A stretch of 64,000 nt of DNA from Pseudomonas benzenivorans. Its GTDB lineage: Bacteria > Pseudomonadota > Gammaproteobacteria > Pseudomonadales > Pseudomonadaceae. Positions 44,008-52,596 of the stretch are shown here, piece after piece (the first letter of the stretch is position 1; every line of letters begins with the position of its first letter). The stretch is taken from assembly GCF_024397895.1 (NCBI RefSeq), contig NZ_CP073346.1, positions 2,728,001-2,792,000 of the forward strand. The letters run 5' to 3'. Made by a program: the position numbers and the translations under genes. Below the pieces are notes generated by a model. It was not told where the DNA came from, did not search any database, and worked only from the letters and a program-made list of their open reading frames with translations.

Positions 44008-44892
44008 ATGTTGAACGCCCATCTCAGCATGTTGCTCTGGGCGTTGCTGGTGGCGTTGTCATTCTTCGCGGTCGCCGAGCTCGGATCGGATCTGGATGCA
44101 CTGCCCCTGATTGCCTTGCGTCTTTTACTGTCGGGCCTGCTGTTCCTGCCCCTGCTGTGGCGGCGACGGCGCCGAATAGGCGCGCGGGCCTTGGCGGTTC
44201 ACGCATTGCTCGGCGGATTGCTGGCGGCCCATTTCGCCAGCATGTTTGAAGCGCTCAAACATACCGGGACACTGGATATCGCCATGCTGTTTGTCACGGT
44301 GCCGCTGCTCACGCTTGGCTGCGAGCGCCTTCTGCTGGGCATCCCGGTGCTGGGGCGACTCTGGCCAAACCTGCTGGCCGCAAGCGGCGCGCTGGCGCTG
44401 TTGGCGCTCGACCAGGCCCGCTTCGACGCCTACGCCTACGGCCTTTATGGGCTCGGTTGCCTGGCGCTGGCGCTTTACGCGCCGCTTACCCTGCGTCTGA
44501 AACCCTGGTTGGGCGAGCAGCGCAGCGCCGCCTCGCTTGCCTGCGGCAACCTGCTGGGCGGCGGTGTGCTGCTGGCGCTGCTGAGCCTGCCTGGACAACG
44601 CTGGCAGAGCCTGCAATGGATGACTGCGGCCGATCTCGGCTGGATCGTCTATCTGGCGATCAGCGCCACCCTGGTGACGTTCTGGCTGTTGCATCGCGCC
44701 ATCCACAGCCTGCCACCTGCCACGGTAGTCGCCTACAGCTACATGGGCAGCTTGTTCGCCTTGCTGCTGCAAGCACTGTGGTTTCAGCAGGCGCCATCTG
44801 CCATGGCCTGCGCCGGGGCCGCGCTGATACTGCTTGGCATGGCCTGGCAGGCCTACCCCGCTAGTGGGGTGCCGGTTCAGGAGCAAGGCTGA
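44008..44892 (+). CDS. EamA/DMT-family transporter
   Basis: A 294-residue protein with about ten hydrophobic helices in two repeats (LLWALLVALSFFAVAELGSDL; AYSYMGSLFALLLQALWFQ), typical of drug/metabolite exporters of the EamA family. ATG 44008 gives the conserved start; an in-frame start at 43969 would add 13 polar residues. Substrate unknown. Confidence 0.85.
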   Translation: MLNAHLSMLLWALLVALSFFAVAELGSDLDALPLIALRLLLSGLLFLPLLWRRRRRIGARALAVHALLGGLLAAHFASMFEALKHTGTLDIAMLFVTVPLLTLGCERLLLGIPVLGRLWPNLLAASGALALLALDQARFDAYAYGLYGLGCLALALYAPLTLRLKPWLGEQRSAASLACGNLLGGGVLLALLSLPGQRWQSLQWMTAADLGWIVYLAISATLVTFWLLHRAIHSLPPATVVAYSYMGSLFALLLQALWFQQAPSAMACAGAALILLGMAWQAYPASGVPVQEQG

Positions 44893-45086
44893 GCGGGCGC
44901 GCGCGCCGCCCAGGCCACCGCCGGCAGTCCGTTCGCAACCAGCGCGCGGGCCTGGCGTCGTTCTTCCCGGCATGCGGGGCTGCCCAATGCTCAAGCGCCC
45001 GGGATCTGCTTGGCAGGCCACGCCCTAGGGCTGCGCATTCGGCGGGGCGTGTTCCTGGCAGCGATACGCCGCCATTATCTGAAGGC

Positions 45087-45120
45087 AAAAAAAGGGCCCA
45101 GGTTTTCACCTGAGCCCTTG
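45087..45120 (-). terminator. Terminator downstream of tRNA-Arg
   Basis: Read on the minus strand, AGGGCTCAGGT-GAAA-ACCTGGGCCCT forms an 11 bp stem with one mismatch, followed by eight T. It lies 8 bp beyond the tRNA CCA end. Confidence 0.85.
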
Positions 45121-45127
45121 TTTTATA

Positions 45128-45204
45128 TGGCGCACCCGGCGGGATTCGAACCCACGACCCCTGCCTTCGGAGGGCAGTACTCTATCCAGCTGAGCTACGG
45201 ATGC
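45128..45204 (-). tRNA. tRNA-Arg (anticodon CCG)
   Basis: The minus strand forms a 77-nt cloverleaf: acceptor GCATCCG/CGGGTGC, D-arm GCTC-AGCTGGATA-GAGT, anticodon stem CTGCC/GGCAG with loop CTCCGAA (anticodon CCG), T-arm GTGGG-TTCGAAT-CCCGC, and encoded CCA. It reads CGG codons. No integrated element is seen at its 3' end within the window. Confidence 0.97.
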
Positions 45205-45573
45205 AATGCGGGCGCAATCATACGCATCTCGCCGGCGGGCGTCCATGCCGGCGCGATGTTCGCGATTCTGCACGAGCGTCCTGGACTGAAGCTGGCCTCA
45301 GGAGCCGTTGCCAGCTGGTGCTATGCCTCGTTAATTTTTTCGAACAGGCTATTGCCCTTTACCCCTGACCTGCCTAGGATTCGTTTGAGATTTCAAACGC
45401 CGAGATCGAAACTGTGCGGAACTCTGCGCACCGCCTGTCGTTCGAACTCTGCATGGGCCGCTGGTGCCGACAGCACGCGGCCGCGCGAGCACTTAATCAT
45501 TCGACGGGCACTGCCCCGTGACGCCTGCAACGACCGTCCGACGCCCGGGTGTCGGGACTTGAAGGAGACTGCC
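45205..45573. other. Control region of gabD
   Basis: About 370 bp between the tRNA and gabD. It contains an 18 bp inverted repeat (45382-45399) and the AAGGAG ribosome site of gabD; no gene was found. Confidence 0.5.
45382..45399. promoter_or_regulatory. Inverted repeat upstream of gabD
   Basis: CGTTTGA-GATT-TCAAACG has perfect 7 bp arms and a 4 bp spacer, about 175 bp before the gabD start, in an AT-rich patch. It is a candidate operator for the gabDT regulator or a sigma-54 activator. Confidence 0.45.
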
Positions 45574-47022
45574 ATGCAACTGAAAGACACCCAACTGTTC
45601 CGCCAGCAAGCCTATATCGATGGCCAGTGGCTCGACGCGGACAGCGGCCAGACCATCAAGGTCAACAACCCCGCCACCGGCGAGATACTCGGCAGCGTGC
45701 CGAAGATGGGCGCCGCCGAAACCCGCCGCGCCATCGAGGCCGCCGACCGTGCGCTGCCGGCCTGGCGCGCGCTGACTGCCAAGGAGCGGGCCAACAAGCT
45801 GCGCCGCTGGTTCGAGCTGCTGATGGAGAACCAGGACGACCTCGGCCGCCTGATGACCCTGGAGCAGGGCAAGCCGCTGGCCGAGGCCAAGGGCGAGATC
45901 GCCTATGCCGCCTCCTTTATCGAGTGGTTCGCCGAGGAGGCCAAGCGCGTCTACGGCGACGTGATTCCCGGCCACCAGCCGGACAAGCGCCTGATCGTGC
46001 TCAAGCAGCCGATCGGCGTCACTGCCGCCATCACCCCGTGGAACTTCCCGGCGGCGATGATCACCCGCAAGGCCGGCCCGGCCCTGGCCGCCGGCTGCAC
46101 CATGGTCATCAAGCCGGCCTCGCAGACCCCGTTCTCCGCCCTGGCCCTGGTCGCCCTGGCCGAGCGCGCCGGCATCCCCAAGGGTGTGCTCAGTGTTGTC
46201 ACCGGCAGCGCCGGCGAAGTCGGCGGCGAGCTGACCAGCAACCCCATCGTGCGCAAGCTGAGCTTCACCGGCTCTACCGAGATCGGCCGCCAGCTGATGG
46301 CCGAGTGCGCCAAGGACATCAAGAAGGTGTCGCTGGAGCTGGGCGGCAACGCGCCCTTCATCGTCTTCGACGATGCCGACCTGGATAAAGCAGTGGAAGG
46401 CGCGCTGATCTCCAAGTACCGCAACAACGGCCAGACCTGCGTCTGCGCCAACCGCATCTATGTGCAGGACGCGGTCTACGATGCCTTCGCCGAGAAACTG
46501 GCCGCCGCGGTGGCCAAGCTGCAGATCGGCAACGGCCTGGAAGAGGGCGTCACCACCGGCCCGCTGATCGACGACAAGGCCGTGGCCAAGGTCCAGGAGC
46601 ACATCGCCGATGCCCTGGGCAAGGGCGCCAAGCTGCTCACCGGCGGCAAGCCGCACAGCCTGGGCGGCAGCTTCTTCGAGCCGACCATCCTCACCGACGT
46701 GCCGATGAATGCCGCGGTGGCCAAGGAGGAGACCTTCGGTCCGCTGGCGCCGCTGTTCCGCTTCAAGGACGAGGCCGATGTGATCGCCATGTCCAACGAC
46801 ACCGAGTTCGGCCTGGCCTCCTACTTCTACGCCCGCGACCTGGGTCGGGTGTTCCGCGTGGCCGAGGCCCTGGAGTACGGCATGGTCGGCATCAACACCG
46901 GGCTGATCTCCAACGAGGTGGCGCCGTTCGGCGGGGTCAAGGCCTCCGGCCTGGGCCGCGAAGGCTCGAAGTACGGCATCGAGGACTACCTGGAGATCAA
47001 GTACCTCTGCCTGGGTATCTGA
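45574..47022 (+). CDS. gabD: Succinate-semialdehyde dehydrogenase (NADP+)
   Basis: A 482-residue aldehyde dehydrogenase starting [20 protein letters not shown]. It has [20 protein letters not shown] (catalytic Glu), [12 protein letters not shown] (catalytic Cys) and the C-terminal [19 protein letters not shown] typical of GabD. It oxidises succinate semialdehyde to succinate in GABA and polyamine breakdown. ATG 45574 follows GAAGGAG. gabT follows 271 bp later. Confidence 0.97.
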   Translation: MQLKDTQLFRQQAYIDGQWLDADSGQTIKVNNPATGEILGSVPKMGAAETRRAIEAADRALPAWRALTAKERANKLRRWFELLMENQDDLGRLMTLEQGKPLAEAKGEIAYAASFIEWFAEEAKRVYGDVIPGHQPDKRLIVLKQPIGVTAAITPWNFPAAMITRKAGPALAAGCTMVIKPASQTPFSALALVALAERAGIPKGVLSVVTGSAGEVGGELTSNPIVRKLSFTGSTEIGRQLMAECAKDIKKVSLELGGNAPFIVFDDADLDKAVEGALISKYRNNGQTCVCANRIYVQDAVYDAFAEKLAAAVAKLQIGNGLEEGVTTGPLIDDKAVAKVQEHIADALGKGAKLLTGGKPHSLGGSFFEPTILTDVPMNAAVAKEETFGPLAPLFRFKDEADVIAMSNDTEFGLASYFYARDLGRVFRVAEALEYGMVGINTGLISNEVAPFGGVKASGLGREGSKYGIEDYLEIKYLCLGI

Positions 47023-47293
47023 TCGCCGAAACGCGGGCGGCACCCGAGGCGCTGCACAGCGGCCACGGCCGACTATGCTGTTCCCCGGCCCGCCCGCGGG
47101 CCGCCGTGCGGCAGGTGCCCACGTTGGCGTTGCCGGTACCCGGCCCCTGACGGGGTCAGGTGCCGGTCTGGTAAACCACTAACCCCGGTGGCCGAGAGCG
47201 CCGCGGCAGTCGATCATCGTATGCTGCCGCGCCTGTAACCCGGCTGCCCCATCCTTGGACCACGCCGCACGATGAGCGGTGAATGAGGACCTT

Positions 47294-48574
47294 ATGAGCA
47301 AGACCAACGAATCGCTGATGCAACGCCGTACTGCCGCCGTTCCCCGGGGCGTGGGCCAGATCCACCCGATCTTCGCCGACCGCGCGGAGAACGCCACGGT
47401 CACCGACGTCGAGGGCCGCGAGTTCATCGACTTCGCCGGCGGCATCGCGGTGCTCAACACCGGCCACCTGCATCCGAAGATCATCGCCGCGGTGCAGGAG
47501 CAGCTGACCAAGCTCAGCCACACCTGCTTCCAGGTGCTGGCCTACGAGCCCTACGTCGAGGTCTGCGAGCAGGTCGCCGCGCGGGTGCCGGGCGATTTCG
47601 CCAAGAAGACCCTGCTGGTCACCACCGGCTCCGAGGCGGTGGAGAACGCGGTGAAGATCGCCCGCGCCGCCACCGGCCGCGCCGGGGTGATCGCCTTCAC
47701 CGGCGGCTACCACGGCCGCACCATGATGACCCTGTCGCTGACCGGCAAGGTGGCACCCTACTCGGCCGGCATGGGCCTGATGCCCGGCGGCGTGTACCGC
47801 GCCCAGTACCCCTGCGCGCTGCACGGGGTCAGCAGCGATGACGCCATGGCCAGCATCGAGCGCATCTTCAAGAACGACGCCGAGCCCCGCGACATCGCCG
47901 CCATCATCATCGAGCCGGTGCAGGGCGAGGGCGGTTTCTACGTCGCACCCAAGGATTTCATGCAGCGCCTGCGCGCGCTGTGCGAGCAGCACGGCATCCT
48001 GCTGATCGCCGACGAGGTGCAGACCGGCGCCGGGCGTACCGGTACCTTCTTCGCCATGGAGCAGATGGGCGTGGCCGCCGACCTGACCACCTTCGCCAAG
48101 TCCATCGCCGGCGGCTTCCCCCTGGCCGGGGTGTGCGGCAAGGCCGAGTACATGGATGCCATCGCCCCGGGCGGCCTGGGCGGCACCTATGCCGGCAGCC
48201 CGATCGCCTGCGCCGCGGCCCTGGCGGTGATGCAGGTGTTCGACGAGGAACACCTGCTGGAGCGCTCCAAGGCGGTCGGCGAGCGCCTGGTCGGCGGCCT
48301 GAAGGCCATCCAGGCCAAGCACAAGTCGATCGGCGACGTGCGCGCCCTGGGCTCGATGATCGCCGTGGAGGTGTTCGAGGACGGCGACCTGCACAAGCCC
48401 AATGCCGCCCTGGTCGGACAGGTCGTCGCCAAGGCGCGGGACAAGGGCCTGATCCTGCTGTCCTGCGGCACCTACGGCAACGTGCTGCGCGTGCTGGTAC
48501 CGGTCACCGCGCCGGATGCCCAGCTGGACAAGGGGCTGGCGATCATCAAGGAGTGCTTCGACGAACTGGCCTGA
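47294..48574 (+). CDS. gabT: 4-aminobutyrate aminotransferase
   Basis: A 426-residue class III aminotransferase starting MSKTNESLMQRRTAAVPRGV. The cofactor lysine is in TTFAKSIAGGFPLAGV, and IIIEPVQGEGGFY and LLIADEVQTGAGRTG are present. It moves the amino group of GABA to 2-oxoglutarate, giving succinate semialdehyde for GabD. Followed by a terminator. It also serves the polyamine genes at 58.7-61.5 kb, whose products feed GABA. Confidence 0.97.
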   Translation: MSKTNESLMQRRTAAVPRGVGQIHPIFADRAENATVTDVEGREFIDFAGGIAVLNTGHLHPKIIAAVQEQLTKLSHTCFQVLAYEPYVEVCEQVAARVPGDFAKKTLLVTTGSEAVENAVKIARAATGRAGVIAFTGGYHGRTMMTLSLTGKVAPYSAGMGLMPGGVYRAQYPCALHGVSSDDAMASIERIFKNDAEPRDIAAIIIEPVQGEGGFYVAPKDFMQRLRALCEQHGILLIADEVQTGAGRTGTFFAMEQMGVAADLTTFAKSIAGGFPLAGVCGKAEYMDAIAPGGLGGTYAGSPIACAAALAVMQVFDEEHLLERSKAVGERLVGGLKAIQAKHKSIGDVRALGSMIAVEVFEDGDLHKPNAALVGQVVAKARDKGLILLSCGTYGNVLRVLVPVTAPDAQLDKGLAIIKECFDELA

Positions 48575-48588
48575 ACCCGCCGGTGAGT

Positions 48589-48617
48589 AAAGACCCGCTG
48601 CGGCGGGTCTTTTTTTG
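48589..48617 (+). terminator. Rho-independent terminator after gabT
   Basis: A perfect 10 bp stem (AAAGACCCGC with GCGGGTCTTT), a TGCG loop and a run of T, 14 bp beyond the gabT stop. It lies between gabT and a converging small membrane gene and can serve both. Confidence 0.93.
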
Positions 48618-48629
48618 TCCGCCGTTCGC

Positions 48630-49043
48630 CTAGCGCAGCAGGCTGCGGGCGAACACCGGGGTGCCCAGGCCCCAGGCGCCGTTGAGCAGGAAGCCGATGA
48701 AGAAGCGCCCTGGCAGCTGGCGCAGGTCGAAGCCCAGGCCCTTGAGCGGAAACACCAGCGCCAGGGCCACTGTGGTCAGGGCGATGCCGCCGAACAGCAG
48801 TGCCTTGAGCCAGGGCTGCGGCTGGTCGCTGCGCCAGCCCAGCAGGGCCAGCATCAGCGTGCCCCAGAGCCCGCCCCAGAAGGCCGCGGACAGCCACGCC
48901 GGCAGGCCGAGCGGCCAGGTGGGCGCGCGGTTGAAGGGTGCGAACGGCACGACCTCGTAGCTGTGCAGCAGGCCGAGCAGCGGCTGGTGAAAGCAGATGA
49001 CGGCCAGAAATCCGGCGAGAAAGAACAGGCTCAGGCGTGCCAT
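48630..49043 (-). CDS. Four-helix membrane protein of unknown function
   Basis: A 137-residue hydrophobic protein starting MARLSLFFLAGFLAVICFHQ with about four membrane helices and the loop GLLHSYEVVPFAPFNRAPTW. It resembles small uncharacterised inner-membrane proteins of pseudomonads; no function known. The ATG at 49043 was chosen because the longer frame upstream is polar and unconserved. It is divergent from arsS with about 140 bp between them. Confidence 0.82.
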   Translation of the reverse strand: MARLSLFFLAGFLAVICFHQPLLGLLHSYEVVPFAPFNRAPTWPLGLPAWLSAAFWGGLWGTLMLALLGWRSDQPQPWLKALLFGGIALTTVALALVFPLKGLGFDLRQLPGRFFIGFLLNGAWGLGTPVFARSLLR

Positions 49044-49185
49044 GGAGGGCCTCACGGGTGGGTTGGCTGGTGCATCCTGGCATGCGTGTTGAAGATTCGT
49101 ATAACAAAGCTCAACAGAACCCGGCCAATCTGTAACAAATCCGCGGGCTGCTCCTCTATATTCCACATTTGCCTTGGAGTTTCCC

Positions 49186-50163
49186 GTGCGCGCCATGCTC
49201 CCTTTGCTCGACCAGCTGGCCTTTCCGGCGATCCGCCGCGGCCATCTGGAAGCCCTGCAGATCAACCTGACCTACCGCTGCAACCAGCGCTGCCTGCACT
49301 GCCACGTCAACGCCGGGCCGACCCGCACCGAGGCCATGACCGACGAGAGCCTGGCCCTGCTGCATCGGGTCATCGACGCCCATCCGGTGCACACCCTCGA
49401 CCTCACCGGCGGCGCCCCGGAGATGCATCCGCGCTTTCGCGAGATCGTCGTCCATGCGCGCCGCGAAGGCCTGCGGGTGATCGACCGCTGCAACCTGACC
49501 ATCCTCGGCGAGCCCGGCTACGAGGACCTGGCCGAGTTTCTCGCCGAGCAGGGCGTCGAAGTCACCGCCTCCTTGCCGTGCTACTCGCGAGACAACGTCG
49601 ACAAGCAGCGTGGCGACGGCGTGTTCGACGCCAGCATCAAGGGCCTGCAGCGGCTCAATGCCCTGGGCTATGGCCAGGATGGCAGCGAGTTGATCCTCAA
49701 CCTGGTGTACAACCCCCAGGGACCGCGGCTACCGCCACCCCAGGCGGCGCTGGAGGCCGACTACAAGCGTCACCTGCTCGAGGATTTCGGCATCCACTTC
49801 AACCACCTGCTGACCATCACCAACCAGCCGATCGCCCGCTTCGGCAGCACCCTGGTCAGCAAGGGGCAATTCAACGACTACATGCAGCTGCTGCGCGACA
49901 GCTATCGCCCCGAGAACCTCGAGGGCCTGATGTGCCGCAGCCTGGTCAGCGTCGACTGGCAGGGCTACCTGTACGACTGCGACTTCAACCAGATGCTCGA
50001 GTTGCCGCTGCAGTTGCAGGGCCAGCTGATCGGCCGCGAGCGGGCGCACCTGCGTGACCTGCTCGACGGCCAGCTGGACGGCAACCCGATCGTCACCCGC
50101 GACCACTGTTTCGCCTGCACCGCCGGCCAGGGCTCGAGCTGCGGCGGTGCCCTCAATGATTAG
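49186..50163 (+). CDS. arsS: Arsenosugar biosynthesis-type radical SAM protein ArsS
   Basis: A 325-residue radical SAM enzyme with the cluster motif CNQRCLHC (Cys32, 36, 39) and the GGAPE SAM motif (LDLTGGAPEMHP). The C-terminal Cys-rich ArsS domain contains CRSLVSVDWQGYLYDCDFNQ and HCFACTAGQGSSCGG. ArsS is linked to attaching the 5'-deoxyadenosyl group to methylated arsenic. GTG 49186 sits 6 bp after GGAG; TTG 49174 and ATG 49195 are alternatives. No arsM methyltransferase is in this window. Confidence 0.88.
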   Translation: MRAMLPLLDQLAFPAIRRGHLEALQINLTYRCNQRCLHCHVNAGPTRTEAMTDESLALLHRVIDAHPVHTLDLTGGAPEMHPRFREIVVHARREGLRVIDRCNLTILGEPGYEDLAEFLAEQGVEVTASLPCYSRDNVDKQRGDGVFDASIKGLQRLNALGYGQDGSELILNLVYNPQGPRLPPPQAALEADYKRHLLEDFGIHFNHLLTITNQPIARFGSTLVSKGQFNDYMQLLRDSYRPENLEGLMCRSLVSVDWQGYLYDCDFNQMLELPLQLQGQLIGRERAHLRDLLDGQLDGNPIVTRDHCFACTAGQGSSCGGALND

Positions 50164-50175
50164 CCCCGTTCGAGC

Positions 50176-50230
50176 AGGGTGCGTCGTGGGCACCCGTACA
50201 GGTCACGGTAGATGGGCACAGCGCACCCTA
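50176..50230. repeat. REP-like GTGCGC/GCGCAC element (copy 2)
   Basis: An inverted AGGGTGCGT...AGCGCACCCT element in the 85 bp gap between arsS and the symporter gene, ending in GCGCACCCTA before the ribosome site. Related to copies at 5382 and 60094. Confidence 0.65.
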
Positions 50231-50248
50231 GGGTCTAAGGAGTAAGCA

Positions 50249-51628
50249 ATGGAAGGAAGCAGCGTGATCGGGCTGTTTTTCTGGGGATTTCTGCTGGTCT
50301 ATGGTGCGCTGATGGTGGCCCTGTCGCCCCGCGCGGTGACCCTCGGCGGCTTCTTCAATGGCGAGGACAGCCAGGGCCGCAGCGCCGCGCCCTGGCTGCT
50401 GACCTCGAGCATCTTCATCAGCTGGATCTTCGCCAAGTCGGTGACCAACGCCGCCAACCTGGGGGCCAGCTACGGCCTGGTCGGCGGCCTGGCGTACGCC
50501 ACCTACTGGCTGTCGATTCCCCTCACCGGCCTGGTCATCTACCGCCTGCGCCGGCGCTTCGCGGCCACCAGCCTGGTCGGCTTCTTGCGCAGTCACTACG
50601 GCCGCGGCGCGGCCCTGGCGTTCTCGGCAGCGATCCTGATCCGACTGTTCAACGAGGTGTGGAGCAACACCGCGGTGGTCGGCGGCTACTACGGCGACTC
50701 GGGCAGCGCCGAGTTCATCGGCGCCGCCCTGCTGTTCACCGCCGTGACCCTGGCCTACAGCCTGCGCGGCGGCCTGCGCAGCTCCATCCTCACCGACGCG
50801 GCCCAGGCGGCGATCTTCGTCGTGGCCCTGGTCTGGGTGCTCGGCCTGGTGCTGCCGCAGCATTCCCCGGCGGAACTGGCCAGTACCAGTCACTGGGCCC
50901 TGGACGCCGGGGTCGATCTGCTGCTGGTCGCCGGCCTGCAGATCTTCAGCTACGGCTTCCACGACCCGGTGCTGACCGATCGCGGCTTCATCAGCGAAGA
51001 ACGCACCATGCGCCGTTCGTTCATCCTCGCCGGGGTGCTGGGCTTCGTCGCCATCCTCGCCTTCAGCCTGATCGGCGTGCACGCCCAGCTGAGCGGCCTG
51101 GCCGCCTCGGACAACGTGCCGGCGGCGCTGGCCAAGAGCCTGGGCATCGGCGCCCTGCTGGTGATGACCGTGGTGATGGTCTCGGCCGCCGGCTCGACCC
51201 TCGACTCGACCTTTTCCAGCCTGGCCAAGCTGGCCGGGCGCGAGCTGCCGCTGCTGGCCGGCCGCGACCTGGGACAGAAGGCCATCGGCGTGGGCATGGC
51301 GGTGATGGTGCTGTTCGCCCTGCTCGGCAACCTGCCGATGATCGCCGGCACCGACATACTCAAGGCCACCACCATCAGCGGCACCATGGTCATCGGCATG
51401 GCCCCGGTGTTCATCCTGCACGGCCTGGTGCGCCCGACCCGGCTCGGTTTTCACCTGAGCTTCTGGTGCGGCATCGCCCTGGGCCTGGCCCTGACCCTCG
51501 GCTGGATTCCCCAGGCCTGGGCAATAGGCGAGGGCAAGTACGCCCTGTTGCTGGGCACCAACCTCTACGGCCTGGGGCTGTGCGTGCTGGGCTATCTGCT
51601 GCCCGGCTGGTGGCGGGGGCGCGGTTGA
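50249..51628 (+). CDS. Sodium:solute symporter family protein
   Basis: A 459-residue membrane protein with about 13 helices in the SSS pattern (TSSIFISWIFAKSVTNAANLGASYG; AYSLRGGLRSSILTDAAQAAIF; VSAAGSTLDSTFSSLAKL, the sodium-site region). It has an AAGGAG site and overlaps the next gene by 1 bp. Substrate unknown. In an arsS operon it may move an arsenosugar, nucleoside or precursor, but this is inference. Confidence 0.88.
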   Translation: MEGSSVIGLFFWGFLLVYGALMVALSPRAVTLGGFFNGEDSQGRSAAPWLLTSSIFISWIFAKSVTNAANLGASYGLVGGLAYATYWLSIPLTGLVIYRLRRRFAATSLVGFLRSHYGRGAALAFSAAILIRLFNEVWSNTAVVGGYYGDSGSAEFIGAALLFTAVTLAYSLRGGLRSSILTDAAQAAIFVVALVWVLGLVLPQHSPAELASTSHWALDAGVDLLLVAGLQIFSYGFHDPVLTDRGFISEERTMRRSFILAGVLGFVAILAFSLIGVHAQLSGLAASDNVPAALAKSLGIGALLVMTVVMVSAAGSTLDSTFSSLAKLAGRELPLLAGRDLGQKAIGVGMAVMVLFALLGNLPMIAGTDILKATTISGTMVIGMAPVFILHGLVRPTRLGFHLSFWCGIALGLALTLGWIPQAWAIGEGKYALLLGTNLYGLGLCVLGYLLPGWWRGRG

Positions 51629-52596
51629 TGCGCGCCGGGCGCGACTGCCCGCTGGACTACCGCCTGCCGCGCGATGCCTTCGCCGGCGAGGCGCTGTTCG
51701 ACTGCGACAGCCTCTACGTGGTCGGCGGCCTGTACGGCAACCGCCAGGCCCTGGCTGCCGTGCAGCGCCTGCTGCGCGCCGAGCCGCAGGCCCGGCTGGC
51801 GTTCAACGGCGACGCCCACTGGTTCGACCGCGATCCGGCGGTTTTCCAGGCGGTCGAGCAGGGCCTGCAGGGGCACCTGGTGCTGCGCGGCAACGTCGAG
51901 ACCGAGCTGGGGCGCGGCGCCGACAGCGGTGCCGGTTGCGGCTGCGCCTACCCGATGAGCGTCGACGACGCCGTGGTCGAGCGCTCCAACGCCATCCAGG
52001 CCGAACTCGGTCGCACCGTGCAGCGCCTGCCCGGCCTGGCTGCGCAACTGGCCGCGCGGCCAGCCTGCGCGCTGGTGAGTGTCGGCGGCCGGCGCGTGGC
52101 GATCAGCCATGGCGACGAGCGTTCCCTGGCCGGTTGGGACTGCGCCCGCGAGGCCCTGGCCGAGCCTGCGCGGCAACGCCAGCTGGACGACTGGTTCGCC
52201 GCCACCGGGGTGCAGGCGCTGGCCACCAGTCACACCTGCGCCGCCGCCGCGTTGAACCTGGGCAGCGGCGCGCTGATCAACAACGGCGCGGCCGGCCTGT
52301 CGAACTTCGCCGGTGGTCGCTACGGCCTGCTCAGCCGCATCGCCACTACCCCCCATCCCGACGCCCTGTACCGCTGTGAGCGCGCGGGCCTGTATATCGA
52401 GGCGCTGGCGCTGCACTACGACCACCACGCCTTTCTCGCCGAGTTCGACCGCCAGTGGCCCGCGGGCAGCCCGGCGGCCTCGTCCTATCGTTCACGCATA
52501 CTGGCGGCCGGCCTGGAGCCGCCGCAGGCGGCCCTGCTGGGCGGCTTCACCCTCAACCCGCACAGTGGCTGTGCACCGGAGACACGCATCGGATGA
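51628..52596 (+). CDS. Degenerate metallophosphoesterase-like protein
   Basis: A 322-residue protein with the order of motifs of calcineurin-type phosphoesterases: LYVVGGLYGN (30-38), AFNGDAHWFDRD, LVLRGNVETE and AISHGDE. The first metal motif DxHG is changed to GLYG (Gly34, Tyr36), so two ligands are missing. It may have lost metal-dependent activity or use a single metal. ATG 51628 overlaps the symporter stop and its own stop overlaps the next start, so it is translationally coupled in the operon. Confidence 0.75.
   Translation: MRAGRDCPLDYRLPRDAFAGEALFDCDSLYVVGGLYGNRQALAAVQRLLRAEPQARLAFNGDAHWFDRDPAVFQAVEQGLQGHLVLRGNVETELGRGADSGAGCGCAYPMSVDDAVVERSNAIQAELGRTVQRLPGLAAQLAARPACALVSVGGRRVAISHGDERSLAGWDCAREALAEPARQRQLDDWFAATGVQALATSHTCAAAALNLGSGALINNGAAGLSNFAGGRYGLLSRIATTPHPDALYRCERAGLYIEALALHYDHHAFLAEFDRQWPAGSPAASSYRSRILAAGLEPPQAALLGGFTLNPHSGCAPETRIG

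Noticed and set aside
45010..45573. Long N-terminal extension of gabD running through the tRNA
   Set aside because: The extension crosses the tRNA-Arg and lacks conservation; the ATG at 45574 has a proper ribosome site and the family N-terminus.
49186..50163. Selenocysteine in ArsS
   Set aside because: Some ArsS proteins are selenoproteins, but this frame has no in-frame TGA before its stop; Cys codons are used.
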